Assembly (NCBI RefSeq): GCF_900217795.1
Contig: NZ_OBMQ01000010.1
Coordinates: forward strand, 80,418 to 144,417
Length of the DNA stretch: 64,000 nucleotides
From: Ureibacillus xyleni
GTDB taxonomy: Bacteria; Bacillota; Bacilli; Bacillales_A; Planococcaceae
Direction: 5' to 3'
Shown: in pieces, positions 45,847 to 54,505 of the stretch
Layout: every line of letters begins with the position of its first letter
Position numbering within the stretch: the stretch's first letter is position 1
Made by a program: the position numbers and the translations under genes
Notes under the pieces: model-generated
Seen by the model: the letters and a program-made list of their open reading frames with translations, nothing else
What the model was told of the DNA's origin: nothing
Databases searched by the model: none

Positions 45847-47214
45847 ATGAAAAAAACGTTAAAAGAAATTGCAGATTGGCTAAGTATTGAATTGAGTGAG
45901 AACAGTAACACTATCGTTACGGGAGTTTCCATTGACACAAGGACTATTCAGCAAGGGGATTTATTTATTCCTTTCCGTGGTGAGGCGGTAAATGGTCATA
46001 AATTTGTCGAGCAAGCGTTTGAAAAAGGTGCTGCTGCAACTCTTTGGTTAAAAGATGAACCAAATCCTCCTAAAGATAAACCAATCTTGTTTGTAGACGA
46101 TTCAGAAATCGCATTACAGCAAATGGCGCGTGCTTATCGAAATGAACACAATGCGAAATTCATTGGTGTTACAGGGTCAAATGGGAAAACTTCTTCTAAA
46201 GATATTTTAGCGAGTATGCTGGAACCGTTTTATAAAGTTCAAAAAACGATTGGTAATTTTAATAATCAGTTAGGTTTACCTATTACAATATTAACCCTTG
46301 ATGAAGATACAGAAGTTGCCGTTTTGGAAATGGGCATGAGTGGTTTTGGTGAAATTGAATTCTTATCAAAAATGGCAAAACCACACTATGCAATTATTAC
46401 GAATATTGGTGAAGCACATATGCAAGACCTCGGTTCAAGAGAAGGTATTGCAAAAGCAAAATTTGAAATTATTAAAGGTCTTCAATTAGAAGGTGCGTTA
46501 TTCTTTGATGGTGATGAGCCGTTATTACAAAGTCTAGTGAAGGATGCGTCCCAACTAAATAGTAGAGCTTTTGGCTTTAATCAAGACAATGATTTATTTG
46601 CCACTAATATTGAAACAACTGAAAAAGGTAGTAAGTTTTCTGTTAGCGGTGAAATAAATGGTGAATTTTTCATTCCTGTATTAGGAAAACACCAAGTTAA
46701 AAATGCGCTAAATGCAATGCTGGTTGGAAATGCTCTTGGACTTACAACGGAAAAAATTCGAACTGGTTTAGCACAAGTTAAACTTACCGATATGCGTATG
46801 CAATTAATTTCTACTGAGAATGGAATTTTATTTATAAACGATGCTTATAATGCAGCGCCTACTTCTATGACCGCTGCAATTCAATTCGTTCAAGCAACTT
46901 CTTTAAAAAATGAGAAATGGTTAGTTCTCGGGGATATGCTGGAGTTAGGAGAAAACGAAAAACAATTTCACGAGCAAATTGCAGAAGTAATAGACTCAGA
47001 GGAAATTTCGAAAGTTTGTTTATTTGGCCCTCGTATGAAATGGCTTTATGAACAATTATTGAATAAGTTTACAAAAGAAAATCTAATCTATTCTGAGAAT
47101 GATTATGATGTAATTGTTCAAACTATAAAAAATTTCGCTAGTAAAGAATCGTTAATTTTACTAAAAGGATCTAGAGGGATGAAGTTAGAAACAGTCTTAA
47201 AATCATTCCAATAA
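45847..47214 (+). CDS. murF: UDP-MurNAc-tripeptide:D-Ala-D-Ala ligase MurF
   Basis: The 455-residue Mur ligase adds the D-Ala-D-Ala made by Ddl to UDP-MurNAc-tripeptide. The N-terminal uridine-binding domain has VSIDTRTIQQGDLFIPFRGE; the ATP loop is GVTGSNGKTSSKD (near residue 110); NDAYNAAPTSM and GDMLELGE are typical of the C-terminal domains. It is the second gene of the ddl operon and is followed by a terminator. Confidence 0.96.
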   Translation: MKKTLKEIADWLSIELSENSNTIVTGVSIDTRTIQQGDLFIPFRGEAVNGHKFVEQAFEKGAAATLWLKDEPNPPKDKPILFVDDSEIALQQMARAYRNEHNAKFIGVTGSNGKTSSKDILASMLEPFYKVQKTIGNFNNQLGLPITILTLDEDTEVAVLEMGMSGFGEIEFLSKMAKPHYAIITNIGEAHMQDLGSREGIAKAKFEIIKGLQLEGALFFDGDEPLLQSLVKDASQLNSRAFGFNQDNDLFATNIETTEKGSKFSVSGEINGEFFIPVLGKHQVKNALNAMLVGNALGLTTEKIRTGLAQVKLTDMRMQLISTENGILFINDAYNAAPTSMTAAIQFVQATSLKNEKWLVLGDMLELGENEKQFHEQIAEVIDSEEISKVCLFGPRMKWLYEQLLNKFTKENLIYSENDYDVIVQTIKNFASKESLILLKGSRGMKLETVLKSFQ

Positions 47215-47222
47215 TAATAAAA

Positions 47223-47270
47223 GTGAGGTGTCTCTGTAAACCGGAGTTGGTTATAGGCACCTCGTTTTTA
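47223..47270 (+). terminator. Terminator of ddl-murF
   Basis: GAGGTGTC...GGCACCTC arms around a long loop, then T5. Confidence 0.75.
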
Positions 47271-47289
47271 GTATGATTATGTCGGGTAT
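47264..47289 (+). promoter_or_regulatory. Candidate sigma-B promoter before the esterase gene
   Basis: GTTTTT (47264-47269), 14 bp, GGGTAT (47284-47289). This matches the sigma-B pattern GTTTaa-N12-15-GGGTAT with the conserved -35 GTTT and the full -10. It overlaps the tail of the murF terminator, and transcription would start about 15 nt before the GTG. Confidence 0.5.
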
Positions 47290-47310
47290 ATATTTTAAGG
47301 GGGATTAAAT

Positions 47311-48027
47311 GTGAGCATAGGAGTTTTAATGCTGCATGGATTTTCTGGTGGACCTTATGAAATTCTGCCATTAGCCAAATACATAAAAGATAAAACAACA
47401 AATTGGATAGTTGGTACACCTACCTTTACAGGGCACGGAGAATCAGAAGAGTTAGATTTAAAAGGTTATAAGGCTGAGCACTGGTTAATGGATGCAGAAA
47501 TTTGCTATCGTAATTTAGCAAAAAAAGTGGATGAAGTTATCGTGATTGGATTTTCAATGGGTGGGGTCATTGCACTTTATTTAGCAAAACGTTATAAAGT
47601 AAAAAAGTTAGTTTTATTAAGTGCGGCAGCAAAGTATATTGCACCTGCACAATTACTCAAAGATTTACGAATAATAGCAGAAGATGCAATACGAGGGCAA
47701 TTAAAAGATAATGAATTATTTAAACGGTACGAGAACAAACTAAAAAATGTACCTGTAAGTAGCACAGTTCAATTCATGAAGATTGTACGGCAAGTTGAAC
47801 CGTATATTCGAACTATTCATGTCCCAACATTTATCGTTCAAGGCCAAGCAGACGGTATTGTTCCTTTTGCAACTGCCCAGTATTTATTTGATGAGTTGCC
47901 TTCGCAGGAGAAGTATTTGTTTTACTCAGAAAAAGGGAAACACCATATTTGTTATAGCGATGATTGTGATGTATGGTTTCCAGAGATTTTGAATTTTATG
48001 GAAGGTAAAAAGGTTTTATTAAAGTAA
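47311..48027 (+). CDS. Alpha/beta-hydrolase, carboxylesterase-like
   Basis: The 238-residue cytosolic alpha/beta hydrolase resembles Bacillus carboxylesterase Est30: oxyanion-region LMLHGFSGGPYE, nucleophile elbow GFSMGG (Ser near residue 87), acid in QGQADGIVPF and histidine in KGKHHICYSDD. Substrates are likely short-chain esters. GTG 47311 follows AAGGGGGATT. It lies between murF and cshA. A sigma-B-like promoter upstream suggests stress induction. Confidence 0.88.
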   Translation: MSIGVLMLHGFSGGPYEILPLAKYIKDKTTNWIVGTPTFTGHGESEELDLKGYKAEHWLMDAEICYRNLAKKVDEVIVIGFSMGGVIALYLAKRYKVKKLVLLSAAAKYIAPAQLLKDLRIIAEDAIRGQLKDNELFKRYENKLKNVPVSSTVQFMKIVRQVEPYIRTIHVPTFIVQGQADGIVPFATAQYLFDELPSQEKYLFYSEKGKHHICYSDDCDVWFPEILNFMEGKKVLLK

Positions 48028-48388
48028 AAATCAAAAAAATATCAACATTTATGACAACTAGAGCATTATCGTTGCAATGCGGATATGAGCCATGATAGAC
48101 TATGTAAAGCAATGGATACATTTTGTGCGAGGCTCTTCTCATTAATGAAGAAGAGTGCTTTTTTTTGAATTTAACGGTTTTATTCTATTTTATTGAAGTT
48201 AACAGGAGATATAGAATTGAACCGCTCGGCAAAGACCGGGCTTTCCTTTTCATATAGTATCGCTCTCTGAAAAATACAGAGTTTTATTAAGTAACGGAAA
48301 CGATCCAAACTTAGGCCCTTAGTTTGCCGCATTTCATCTGAAAATGTAACCATTTGTCAACTTAATGGAAAAAAGGAGATTGAAGAGT
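48028..48388. other. Gap before cshA: esterase terminator and structured cshA leader
   Basis: After the esterase terminator, the cshA-proximal part contains hairpins CTCTG/CAGAG (48265-48281, followed by TTTT) and CAAACT/AGTTTG (48306-48326). No gene is supported. A long structured 5' UTR for the helicase mRNA is plausible. Confidence 0.5.
48129..48167 (+). terminator. Terminator of the esterase gene
   Basis: GCTCTTCT/AGAAGAG stem followed by T8. Confidence 0.8.
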
Positions 48389-49909
48389 TTGACAAATTTT
48401 TCAGAATTAAATATTACCGAATCGACATTACGTTCATTGAAACGAATGGGGTTTGAAGAAGCTACACCAATCCAAGAAGGTACAGTTAAGTTTGCTTTAG
48501 AAGGCCGCGATATAATTGGGCAAGCACAAACAGGTACTGGTAAAACTGCAGCATTTGGTATTCCACTTATCGAAAAAATCGAACCAAGCAACCCAAATAT
48601 TCAAGGATTAATAATTGCTCCTACTCGTGAATTAGCTATCCAAGTGTCTGAAGAACTTTATAAAATTGGTTATGACAAACGTGTAAAAATCTTATCAGTT
48701 TATGGTGGACAGGATATTGGGCGCCAAATCCGTGCATTAAAGAACAAACCACAAATTATTGTAGGTACTCCAGGACGTATCATTGACCATATTAACCGTA
48801 AAACATTAAAACTTGAAAATGTTCAAACGCTTATTTTAGATGAAGCTGATGAAATGTTAAACATGGGATTCATTGATGATATCAATGCAATTTTAGAATA
48901 TGTACCAAAAGAAAGACAAACTTTATTATTCTCGGCGACAATGCCTCCAGCAATCCGAAAAATTGCTACAAACTTCATGAATGATCCTGAAGAAGTAAAA
49001 ATTAAATCAAAAGAAATGACGGTTGAAAATATCGATCAATACTTTGTGAAATCACAAGAAAAAGAAAAATTCGATATTTTATCACGTTTATTAAATGTAC
49101 ATCAACCTGAACTTGCGATTATTTTTGGTCGTACAAAACGTCGTGTTGATGAATTATCACAAGCATTAAGTCTTCGTGGGTACTTAGCTGAAGGAATTCA
49201 TGGTGACTTAAGCCAAGCAAAACGTATGTCTGTATTACGTCAATTTAAAGAAAATAAAATTGACATTTTAGTTGCTACAGACGTTGCAGCTCGTGGTTTA
49301 GATATTTCAGGCGTTACGCATGTATATAACTTTGATATTCCGCAAGACCCAGAAAGTTATGTTCACCGTATTGGTCGTACTGGTCGTGCTGGTAAATCAG
49401 GGCTTGCAGTTACATTTGTAACACCACGTGAAATGGGTTATTTACGTATCGTTGAAGAAACAACGAAAAAACGTATGACACCACTTCGCCCACCTACAGA
49501 ATCAGAGGCTTTAGCAGGTCAACAGCAGACATCAATGGAAACTTTGGTAGAAATTGTACAAGCAAATGATTTAGGGGATTATCGTATTTTTGCAAATGAA
49601 CTATTAGAAAATTATGATGCTGTGGATTTAGTTGCTGCAGCAATTAAATTTATGACAAAAGAACCGGATGATACTCCTGTAACAATTTCAGAAGAACGAC
49701 CATTGCCAATGCGTAAAGAACGTTCTTCTTCAAGCCGTAGTGGTGGTGGACGTCGTGAAGGTGGACGTCGTGATTTCGGTCGTGGTGGACGTAGTAGTGG
49801 TGGCGGACGCCGTGAAAGCGGACGTCGTGATGGTGCTCGTCGCGAAGGTGGACGCCGTGAAGGAGATCGCCGTCGAGGAACAACAACACGTACCCGTCGT
49901 GAAGATTAA
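48389..49909 (+). CDS. cshA: DEAD-box RNA helicase CshA
   Basis: The 506-residue RNA helicase works with the degradosome and in ribosome assembly, especially in the cold. Motifs in order: Q motif (FEEATPIQ), I AQTGTGKT, Ia PTRELA, Ib TPGRI, II DEAD, III SAT, then domain 2 with [12 protein letters not shown] and [13 protein letters not shown]. The C-terminal ~60 residues are an RGG/RR-rich tail encoded by repeats of GGTGGACGTCGT type. TTG 48389 (AAGGAG 10 nt upstream) is preferred over ATG 48365, because family members begin near TNFSEL and ATG 48365 precedes the ribosome binding site. Confidence 0.94.
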   Translation: MTNFSELNITESTLRSLKRMGFEEATPIQEGTVKFALEGRDIIGQAQTGTGKTAAFGIPLIEKIEPSNPNIQGLIIAPTRELAIQVSEELYKIGYDKRVKILSVYGGQDIGRQIRALKNKPQIIVGTPGRIIDHINRKTLKLENVQTLILDEADEMLNMGFIDDINAILEYVPKERQTLLFSATMPPAIRKIATNFMNDPEEVKIKSKEMTVENIDQYFVKSQEKEKFDILSRLLNVHQPELAIIFGRTKRRVDELSQALSLRGYLAEGIHGDLSQAKRMSVLRQFKENKIDILVATDVAARGLDISGVTHVYNFDIPQDPESYVHRIGRTGRAGKSGLAVTFVTPREMGYLRIVEETTKKRMTPLRPPTESEALAGQQQTSMETLVEIVQANDLGDYRIFANELLENYDAVDLVAAAIKFMTKEPDDTPVTISEERPLPMRKERSSSSRSGGGRREGGRRDFGRGGRSSGGGRRESGRRDGARREGGRREGDRRRGTTTRTRRED

Positions 49910-49935
49910 TCATATATAGTTGAAAAGTGTCCTAA

Positions 49936-50187
49936 AATTTCTTGAAGCCACTGAAAAACTAAATACCGATAAAAATTTATAGTAATTATTTGCTTCTAAA
50001 TAGAAGGTGGGATTCACTTCGCTTTCCACGGGCTTGGCTTCAGCCTCCTCGTCGCAAGCTCCTGCGGGGTCTTCAGCTCAAGCTGTTCCCGTAGGAGTCT
50101 TCGTGAATCCCACTTCCTAAAAGATCTGAGCGTATTTTTATTATAAAAATTTATTAAAATCGACTTTTTCAGTGCCCTAAATTTCTT
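49936..50187. mobile_element. MITE-like 236-bp element, copy B, with 8-bp target duplications
   Basis: The element (49944-50179) is the exact reverse complement of 11168-11403. The flanking direct repeat here is AATTTCTT (49936-49943 and 50180-50187), different from copy A, so the two arose by independent insertions. Removing the element and one repeat restores AGTGTCCTAA-AATTTC-TTAGGGCACT followed by T7, a terminator placed correctly for cshA. At the right junction the element end AGTGCCCTA joins the target to make AGTGCCCTAA/TTAGGGCACT, so a strong terminator survives. No open reading frame is present. Confidence 0.87.
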
Positions 50188-50203
50188 AGGGCACTTTTTT
50201 TAT
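50171..50203 (+). terminator. Terminator reconstituted at the right junction of copy B
   Basis: AGTGCCCTAA (element end plus one base) pairs perfectly with TTAGGGCACT (target), followed by T7. Confidence 0.85.
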
Positions 50204-50258
50204 TTGAAACAATTTTCTTTGTCATTCGTATAAAATGGAAAGAGAAGAGGTGTGAGGT

Positions 50259-50738
50259 TTGAGGAATGAATTGATGTATCATATTCCAAAAAAAGGATTG
50301 ACGGTTTGGCGTTTATATGGATTATTTAACACACTATTTGTATTAATTTTGGCATGTATTGCAAGTTTTTTAACTTATAAATTTGAATGGTCGGTCATGA
50401 TTTATTTCATAGCAGCTGTTATTGTATTAATCTGTGCAATTACTTTAATATGGTTGTTTCCAAAAATACGTTGGGATCATTGGCGTTATGAAGTTCGTGA
50501 ACATGAAATTGAGATTCAGAGTGGGTTATTTGTGGTAACCACTACTTTAATTCCTATGGTCCGTGTACAGCATGTTGATACAGCACAAGGACCTATTTTA
50601 AAAAAATACGATTTAGCCAATATTTCAATATCAACAGCTGCAACGACCCACGTCATTCCAATGCTGATTACCAATGATGCAGATCAACTACGATCACGTA
50701 TTTCAGTCTTAGCAAGGGTGGCGGAAGATGATGTCTAA
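50259..50738 (+). CDS. ydbS: PH-domain membrane protein YdbS
   Basis: The 159-residue protein has two membrane segments (residues about 22-45 and 48-68) followed by one bacterial PH domain (bPH2/DUF304: WRYEVREHEIEIQSGLFVVTTTLIPMVRVQHVDTAQGPILKKYDLANISISTAA). B. subtilis YdbS and YdbT together contribute to resistance against certain antimicrobial peptides/bacteriocins. The likely start is TTG 50259 after GAGGTGTGAGG; ATG 50274 is an alternative. It overlaps ydbT by 11 nt. Confidence 0.88.
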   Translation: MRNELMYHIPKKGLTVWRLYGLFNTLFVLILACIASFLTYKFEWSVMIYFIAAVIVLICAITLIWLFPKIRWDHWRYEVREHEIEIQSGLFVVTTTLIPMVRVQHVDTAQGPILKKYDLANISISTAATTHVIPMLITNDADQLRSRISVLARVAEDDV

Positions 50739-52227
50739 TAACCGTTATAAATTACATCCAGTGTCTACAATTATTAACTTTGTGAAAGGATTAAAAGATT
50801 TAATTATCCCTTTTCTCATTATTTTTGTAGCGAATGGATTTAATGTATCATTTAATCCAAAAGAAGAAGGTTTTTGGGCAGAGTTAATTCCACTTGTGAT
50901 TATGAGTATTTTTACACTAGCCTATTTATTTAATGGGGTATTAAAATGGTGGACATTTGTATATTGGTTTGAGGAAGATGAGTTACGAGTTGAATACGGT
51001 TTTCTAATAAAAAAGAAAAGGTATATCCCATTTCATCGAATTCAAAGCTTTAATTATAAAGAAGGAATATTTCATAGAATCTTTGGGCTTGTTCAAGTAA
51101 TGGTAGAAACTGCCGGGAGCACAGATGGGAAACCTGAAGTTATTTTGACAGCGATTACAAAAGAAGCCGCTAAACAAATTGAGCAAGTAACTCGTAATGT
51201 AAAGCAAAATAACATGGATAGCTTAACTGATGTTGAGGGTAATGTGGCAATTTTGGAAGATGAAAACAGTATTATCCAACCTCAACGTACCATCTTAAAA
51301 ATGAATATGAAAGATCTTATCATATTAGCTTCTACTTCTAATAGTATAGGAGTTGTATTAGCAGGGGTAGCGGCAGTACTATCACAGTTTTCGGAGTTCA
51401 TACCTTACGAATGGATTTTTGAGGAAGTGTCATCTTTTATTAAGTTCGGCTTCGTATTTGTAACCTTAATAATATTTGCTGGTCTATTAGTAGCTTGGTT
51501 AATATCTGTAATGATTACATTTATTAATTATTATAATTATACTGTTATCGAAGAAGATGAACGTATAACAATTACAAGAGGATTATTAGAAAAGAAAAAA
51601 ATAACGATACCATTAAATAGAATACAAGCAATAAAGATTGTGGAAAATCCTCTAAAACAGCTTTTTGGTTATTCTTCAGTTGTAGTAGAAAGTGCGAGTG
51701 CAGGATATGGAGAAAAAGATAAGAAAATGACTCTCTTCCCCCTTATTTCAAAAAAGAAAGTTTATCAACCACTCCAGGAACTGTTACCTGCTTTTGAATG
51801 GGAGCAATCATTAACAAGACCACCTAAAAAGGCAAAACCATTCTTTTATCGGTTAGATTTTTTTTGGATAGTACCCTTAATTGGTTTATGTAGTTACTTT
51901 TGGTTCCCATTTGGACTTTTATCAATCCTGATTATCATTCCTGTTATTTTTTTGGGATTATGGCAATATAAAACAACGGGCTTTGCGATAAAAGGAAATC
52001 AGCTAACAATTGTATATCGAATAATTAGTAAAGTCACTTTTGTTGTTGAGAAAAAGCGTATTCAAGCGATTCAAAGTAAGCAAAGTTATTTTCAAAGAAG
52101 GAAAAATATTTCCTCTGTTCAGGCGATTGTAATGTCAGGAATGACGGGAGCAACTGCCAAAGCGTCTAATTTAAATGAACATGATGCAGAGCAAGTATTA
52201 CGATGGTTTGAAAAATCTAATGCATAA
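50728..52227 (+). CDS. ydbT: Multi-PH-domain membrane protein YdbT
   Basis: The 499-residue membrane protein contains three DUF304/bPH2 repeats (blocks KKRYIPFHRIQSFNYKEGIFHRIFG; KKITIPLNRIQAIKIVENPLKQLFGYSSV; EKKRIQAIQSKQSYFQRRKNISSVQ), each next to a pair of membrane segments. It is the partner of YdbS, with which its start overlaps, so the two are translationally coupled. The first residues are MMS; the second ATG is the better placed relative to AAGGGTGGCGGAAG. Confidence 0.9.
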   Translation: MMSNNRYKLHPVSTIINFVKGLKDLIIPFLIIFVANGFNVSFNPKEEGFWAELIPLVIMSIFTLAYLFNGVLKWWTFVYWFEEDELRVEYGFLIKKKRYIPFHRIQSFNYKEGIFHRIFGLVQVMVETAGSTDGKPEVILTAITKEAAKQIEQVTRNVKQNNMDSLTDVEGNVAILEDENSIIQPQRTILKMNMKDLIILASTSNSIGVVLAGVAAVLSQFSEFIPYEWIFEEVSSFIKFGFVFVTLIIFAGLLVAWLISVMITFINYYNYTVIEEDERITITRGLLEKKKITIPLNRIQAIKIVENPLKQLFGYSSVVVESASAGYGEKDKKMTLFPLISKKKVYQPLQELLPAFEWEQSLTRPPKKAKPFFYRLDFFWIVPLIGLCSYFWFPFGLLSILIIIPVIFLGLWQYKTTGFAIKGNQLTIVYRIISKVTFVVEKKRIQAIQSKQSYFQRRKNISSVQAIVMSGMTGATAKASNLNEHDAEQVLRWFEKSNA

Positions 52228-52231
52228 TAAA

Positions 52232-52264
52232 AAGAGGATGTGAGTTTCAATCACATCCTCTTTA
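52232..52264. terminator. Bidirectional terminator between ydbT and rhomboid
   Basis: AAAGAGGATGTGA/TCACATCCTCTTT perfect stem. Confidence 0.92.
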
Positions 52265-52267
52265 ACA

Positions 52268-52873
52268 TTATTTCTTCCGCCAACGTACAATTCTCTTTGG
52301 AGAAAAATAGGATAAACCTAATAAAAAACCAGTAACTAACCCACCTAAATGGCTAGCAATATTAACATTCGGTGATAAAAATGTAATTATCACGCTGATG
52401 ATGACTAATGGCAGGATGATTTGTTTTAATTGCGGCATTGTTCGACGTGTATAATAAACAAGTGCTGAAAATGCGCCGAAAATACCGAAAATAGCACCAC
52501 TTGCCCCTACACTAGCATAGAGAGGGTCTTGTGTAACAAATGTAGCAACGTTTCCGAATATCCCTGCTAGAACATAAATGGTTATAAATCGAGCTTTCCC
52601 TGCAATTTTTTCCAATTCTGGACCGAATAAAAATAATGAGAACATGTTAAATAATACATGTAAAAAACCACCGTGAATAAAGACAGAAGTAATGATACGC
52701 CACCACTGGCCATCGCCAATTAAATAATTAACGCTCATCCCTGCATAAAAAATAAAATCCCCAAAAACAGGCAAAATCGTTAAAATGTAAACTATGAAAT
52801 TAATCGCGATAATGGTTGATACCATTGGATAAAGCTTTATAAATTGTTTAAAACTTTCTCTACGAATAAACAT
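52268..52873 (-). CDS. ydcA: Rhomboid-family intramembrane serine protease (YdcA-like)
   Basis: The 201-residue six-segment rhomboid carries catalytic Ser in GASGAIFG and His in SHLGGLVTGFLLG, with the conserved HGGFLHVLFNMFSLFLFGPELE loop. It cleaves membrane-protein substrates within the bilayer; the natural substrate is unknown. The position between ydbT and acpS matches B. subtilis ydcA. ATG follows AGGTGG on its strand and is divergent from acpS. Confidence 0.92.
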   Translation of the reverse strand: MFIRRESFKQFIKLYPMVSTIIAINFIVYILTILPVFGDFIFYAGMSVNYLIGDGQWWRIITSVFIHGGFLHVLFNMFSLFLFGPELEKIAGKARFITIYVLAGIFGNVATFVTQDPLYASVGASGAIFGIFGAFSALVYYTRRTMPQLKQIILPLVIISVIITFLSPNVNIASHLGGLVTGFLLGLSYFSPKRIVRWRKK

Positions 52874-52938
52874 AAATCCACCTCAATTTAATCTAATTAT
52901 ACATGCTAATTAAATAATAATAAAAGGAGAACATCCAT

Positions 52939-53295
52939 ATGATGATAAAAGGAATAGGTTTAGATATAGTTGAAATTGCGCGAATTGAAAAAGCAATTGA
53001 GCGTTCAGAAAAATTCCAACAACGAATATTATCTGAGCGGGAGTTGAAAATATTTTACCAACTATCAGAAAAACGTAAAGTAGAATTTTTAGCGGGGAGG
53101 TTTGCTGCAAAAGAAGCATATTCAAAGGCAAATGGGACAGGTATTGGAAAAGATTGTGAATTTCATCAAATTGAAGTTCTCAATAATGAATTAGGTAAGC
53201 CTGAATTATATTTTAACGGAAAATTAGTGAGTGGACATGTTAGCATCACACATTCAAAAGAATATGCAGCCGCACAAGTTCTATTAGTTGAATAA
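52939..53295 (+). CDS. acpS: Holo-[acyl-carrier-protein] synthase
   Basis: The 118-residue enzyme transfers 4'-phosphopantetheine from CoA to apo-ACP for fatty-acid synthesis. Signature IKGIGLDIVEIARIEKA provides the Mg-binding Asp, FAAKEAYSKA the Glu, and HVSITHS the C-terminal motif. The first in-frame codons are ATGATG after AAAAGGAG. The context acpS-ydcC-alr is conserved in Bacillales. Confidence 0.95.
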   Translation: MMIKGIGLDIVEIARIEKAIERSEKFQQRILSERELKIFYQLSEKRKVEFLAGRFAAKEAYSKANGTGIGKDCEFHQIEVLNNELGKPELYFNGKLVSGHVSITHSKEYAAAQVLLVE

Positions 53296-53406
53296 AAATA
53301 TTCTGCAGTATAATTTGTGAAGTTGTCCAAAAGTGATAGCATAAAGTTAGACAACCACTCATATATTTGACGTATCTGAGCTCAAAGTAGAAGAAAGGAT
53401 GGAGTT

Positions 53407-54420
53407 TTGCGACACAAATTAATCACTTTTATTGTCATGTTGTTAAGTGTGCTAGTACTTGCGGCTTGTGGGGAGGATTCACAGGAGGAAGTTTTGAAGG
53501 ATCTCAATGACAAATGGAACGATGTAAAAGGGTACGAGCTTGATGCCACAATGGAAATCAAAACAGGTAATGAACCACGTGTTTACGATGTGAACGTATG
53601 GCATACTCAGCCAGATTTCTACCGTGTGAAAGTAACGCAACAAGGTGAAGATGTTACGCAAATGATTATCCGAAATAAAGAAGGAGTATTTGTTGTCACA
53701 CCTTCTTTAAGAAAAACGTACAAGTTCCAAAGTGAATGGCCAAAACAAAATAGCCAAGCCTACCTAATTGGTGCACTTGCGGAAGATTTATTAGCAGATG
53801 ATAAAGTGGAAATGAAAGAAGATGAAAAGAATTATATCTTTACAGCAGCAACTAGAAATAATCATAAAAGTATCATGCCGACACAAAAGATTACTGTAGA
53901 TAAGAAAACAATGTTACCAAAATCGGTTTCTGTACTAAACGAAGCACAAGAAGAACAATTGCTTATTACTTTCAAAAACATTGACTTAGGAATGCAACAT
54001 AAAGAAAGTGAATATGCAGTAGAAAAGTTTACGGATGACGCCGAGGACAAGAGTACAGCTAGTGCTGAAGTAGAAACAAAAGAAATGCAAACATATTACC
54101 CAGTTCTAGATTGGGATAGCACAAAATTAGTAGATGAGAAAACAGTTTCTGAAGATGGTATAGAACGTAAAATTTTAACATTTGAAGGGGACAAATCCTT
54201 CACACTTGTTCAACAACCAATTGTATATGAAGAAGATTCCACTCTTCCAGTATTTGCTCCTGGAGATCCTGCAGATTTAGGATTTACAATCGGTGCGATT
54301 ACAGATAAATCGATTAGTTGGGAACGAGATGGGGTATCATTCTTTATCGCGTCTAACAACTTAACAAAAGATGAAATGATGGAAGTTGCAGCATCTGTTA
54401 CAGCTGGCGGCTTAAAATAA
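53407..54420 (+). CDS. ydcC: LolA-like lipoprotein YdcC
   Basis: The 337-residue lipoprotein (signal peptide, lipobox LAAC, Cys21) has a LolA/LppX-like half-barrel domain: LKDLNDKWNDVKGYELDATMEIKTGNEPRVYDVNVWHTQPDFYRV. It is orthologous by position and pattern to B. subtilis YdcC, related to clostridial GerS germination proteins. The start is TTG 53407 after AAGGATGGAG. It lies between acpS and alr. Confidence 0.9.
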   Translation: MRHKLITFIVMLLSVLVLAACGEDSQEEVLKDLNDKWNDVKGYELDATMEIKTGNEPRVYDVNVWHTQPDFYRVKVTQQGEDVTQMIIRNKEGVFVVTPSLRKTYKFQSEWPKQNSQAYLIGALAEDLLADDKVEMKEDEKNYIFTAATRNNHKSIMPTQKITVDKKTMLPKSVSVLNEAQEEQLLITFKNIDLGMQHKESEYAVEKFTDDAEDKSTASAEVETKEMQTYYPVLDWDSTKLVDEKTVSEDGIERKILTFEGDKSFTLVQQPIVYEEDSTLPVFAPGDPADLGFTIGAITDKSISWERDGVSFFIASNNLTKDEMMEVAASVTAGGLK

Positions 54421-54505
54421 ACATTTTTGTTGGACGGAGATAAAAAAATAATTTATTTTACTAGTAATCATAGTTTTAATAATCGTAAAAGAGGGTAAAT
54501 AGACA

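Noticed and set aside
49735..49880. Short tandem GGTGGACGTCGT-like repeats resembling a CRISPR or minisatellite
   Set aside because: They are in frame and encode the RGG/GRR-rich tail of CshA; unit spacing is irregular and there are no spacers.
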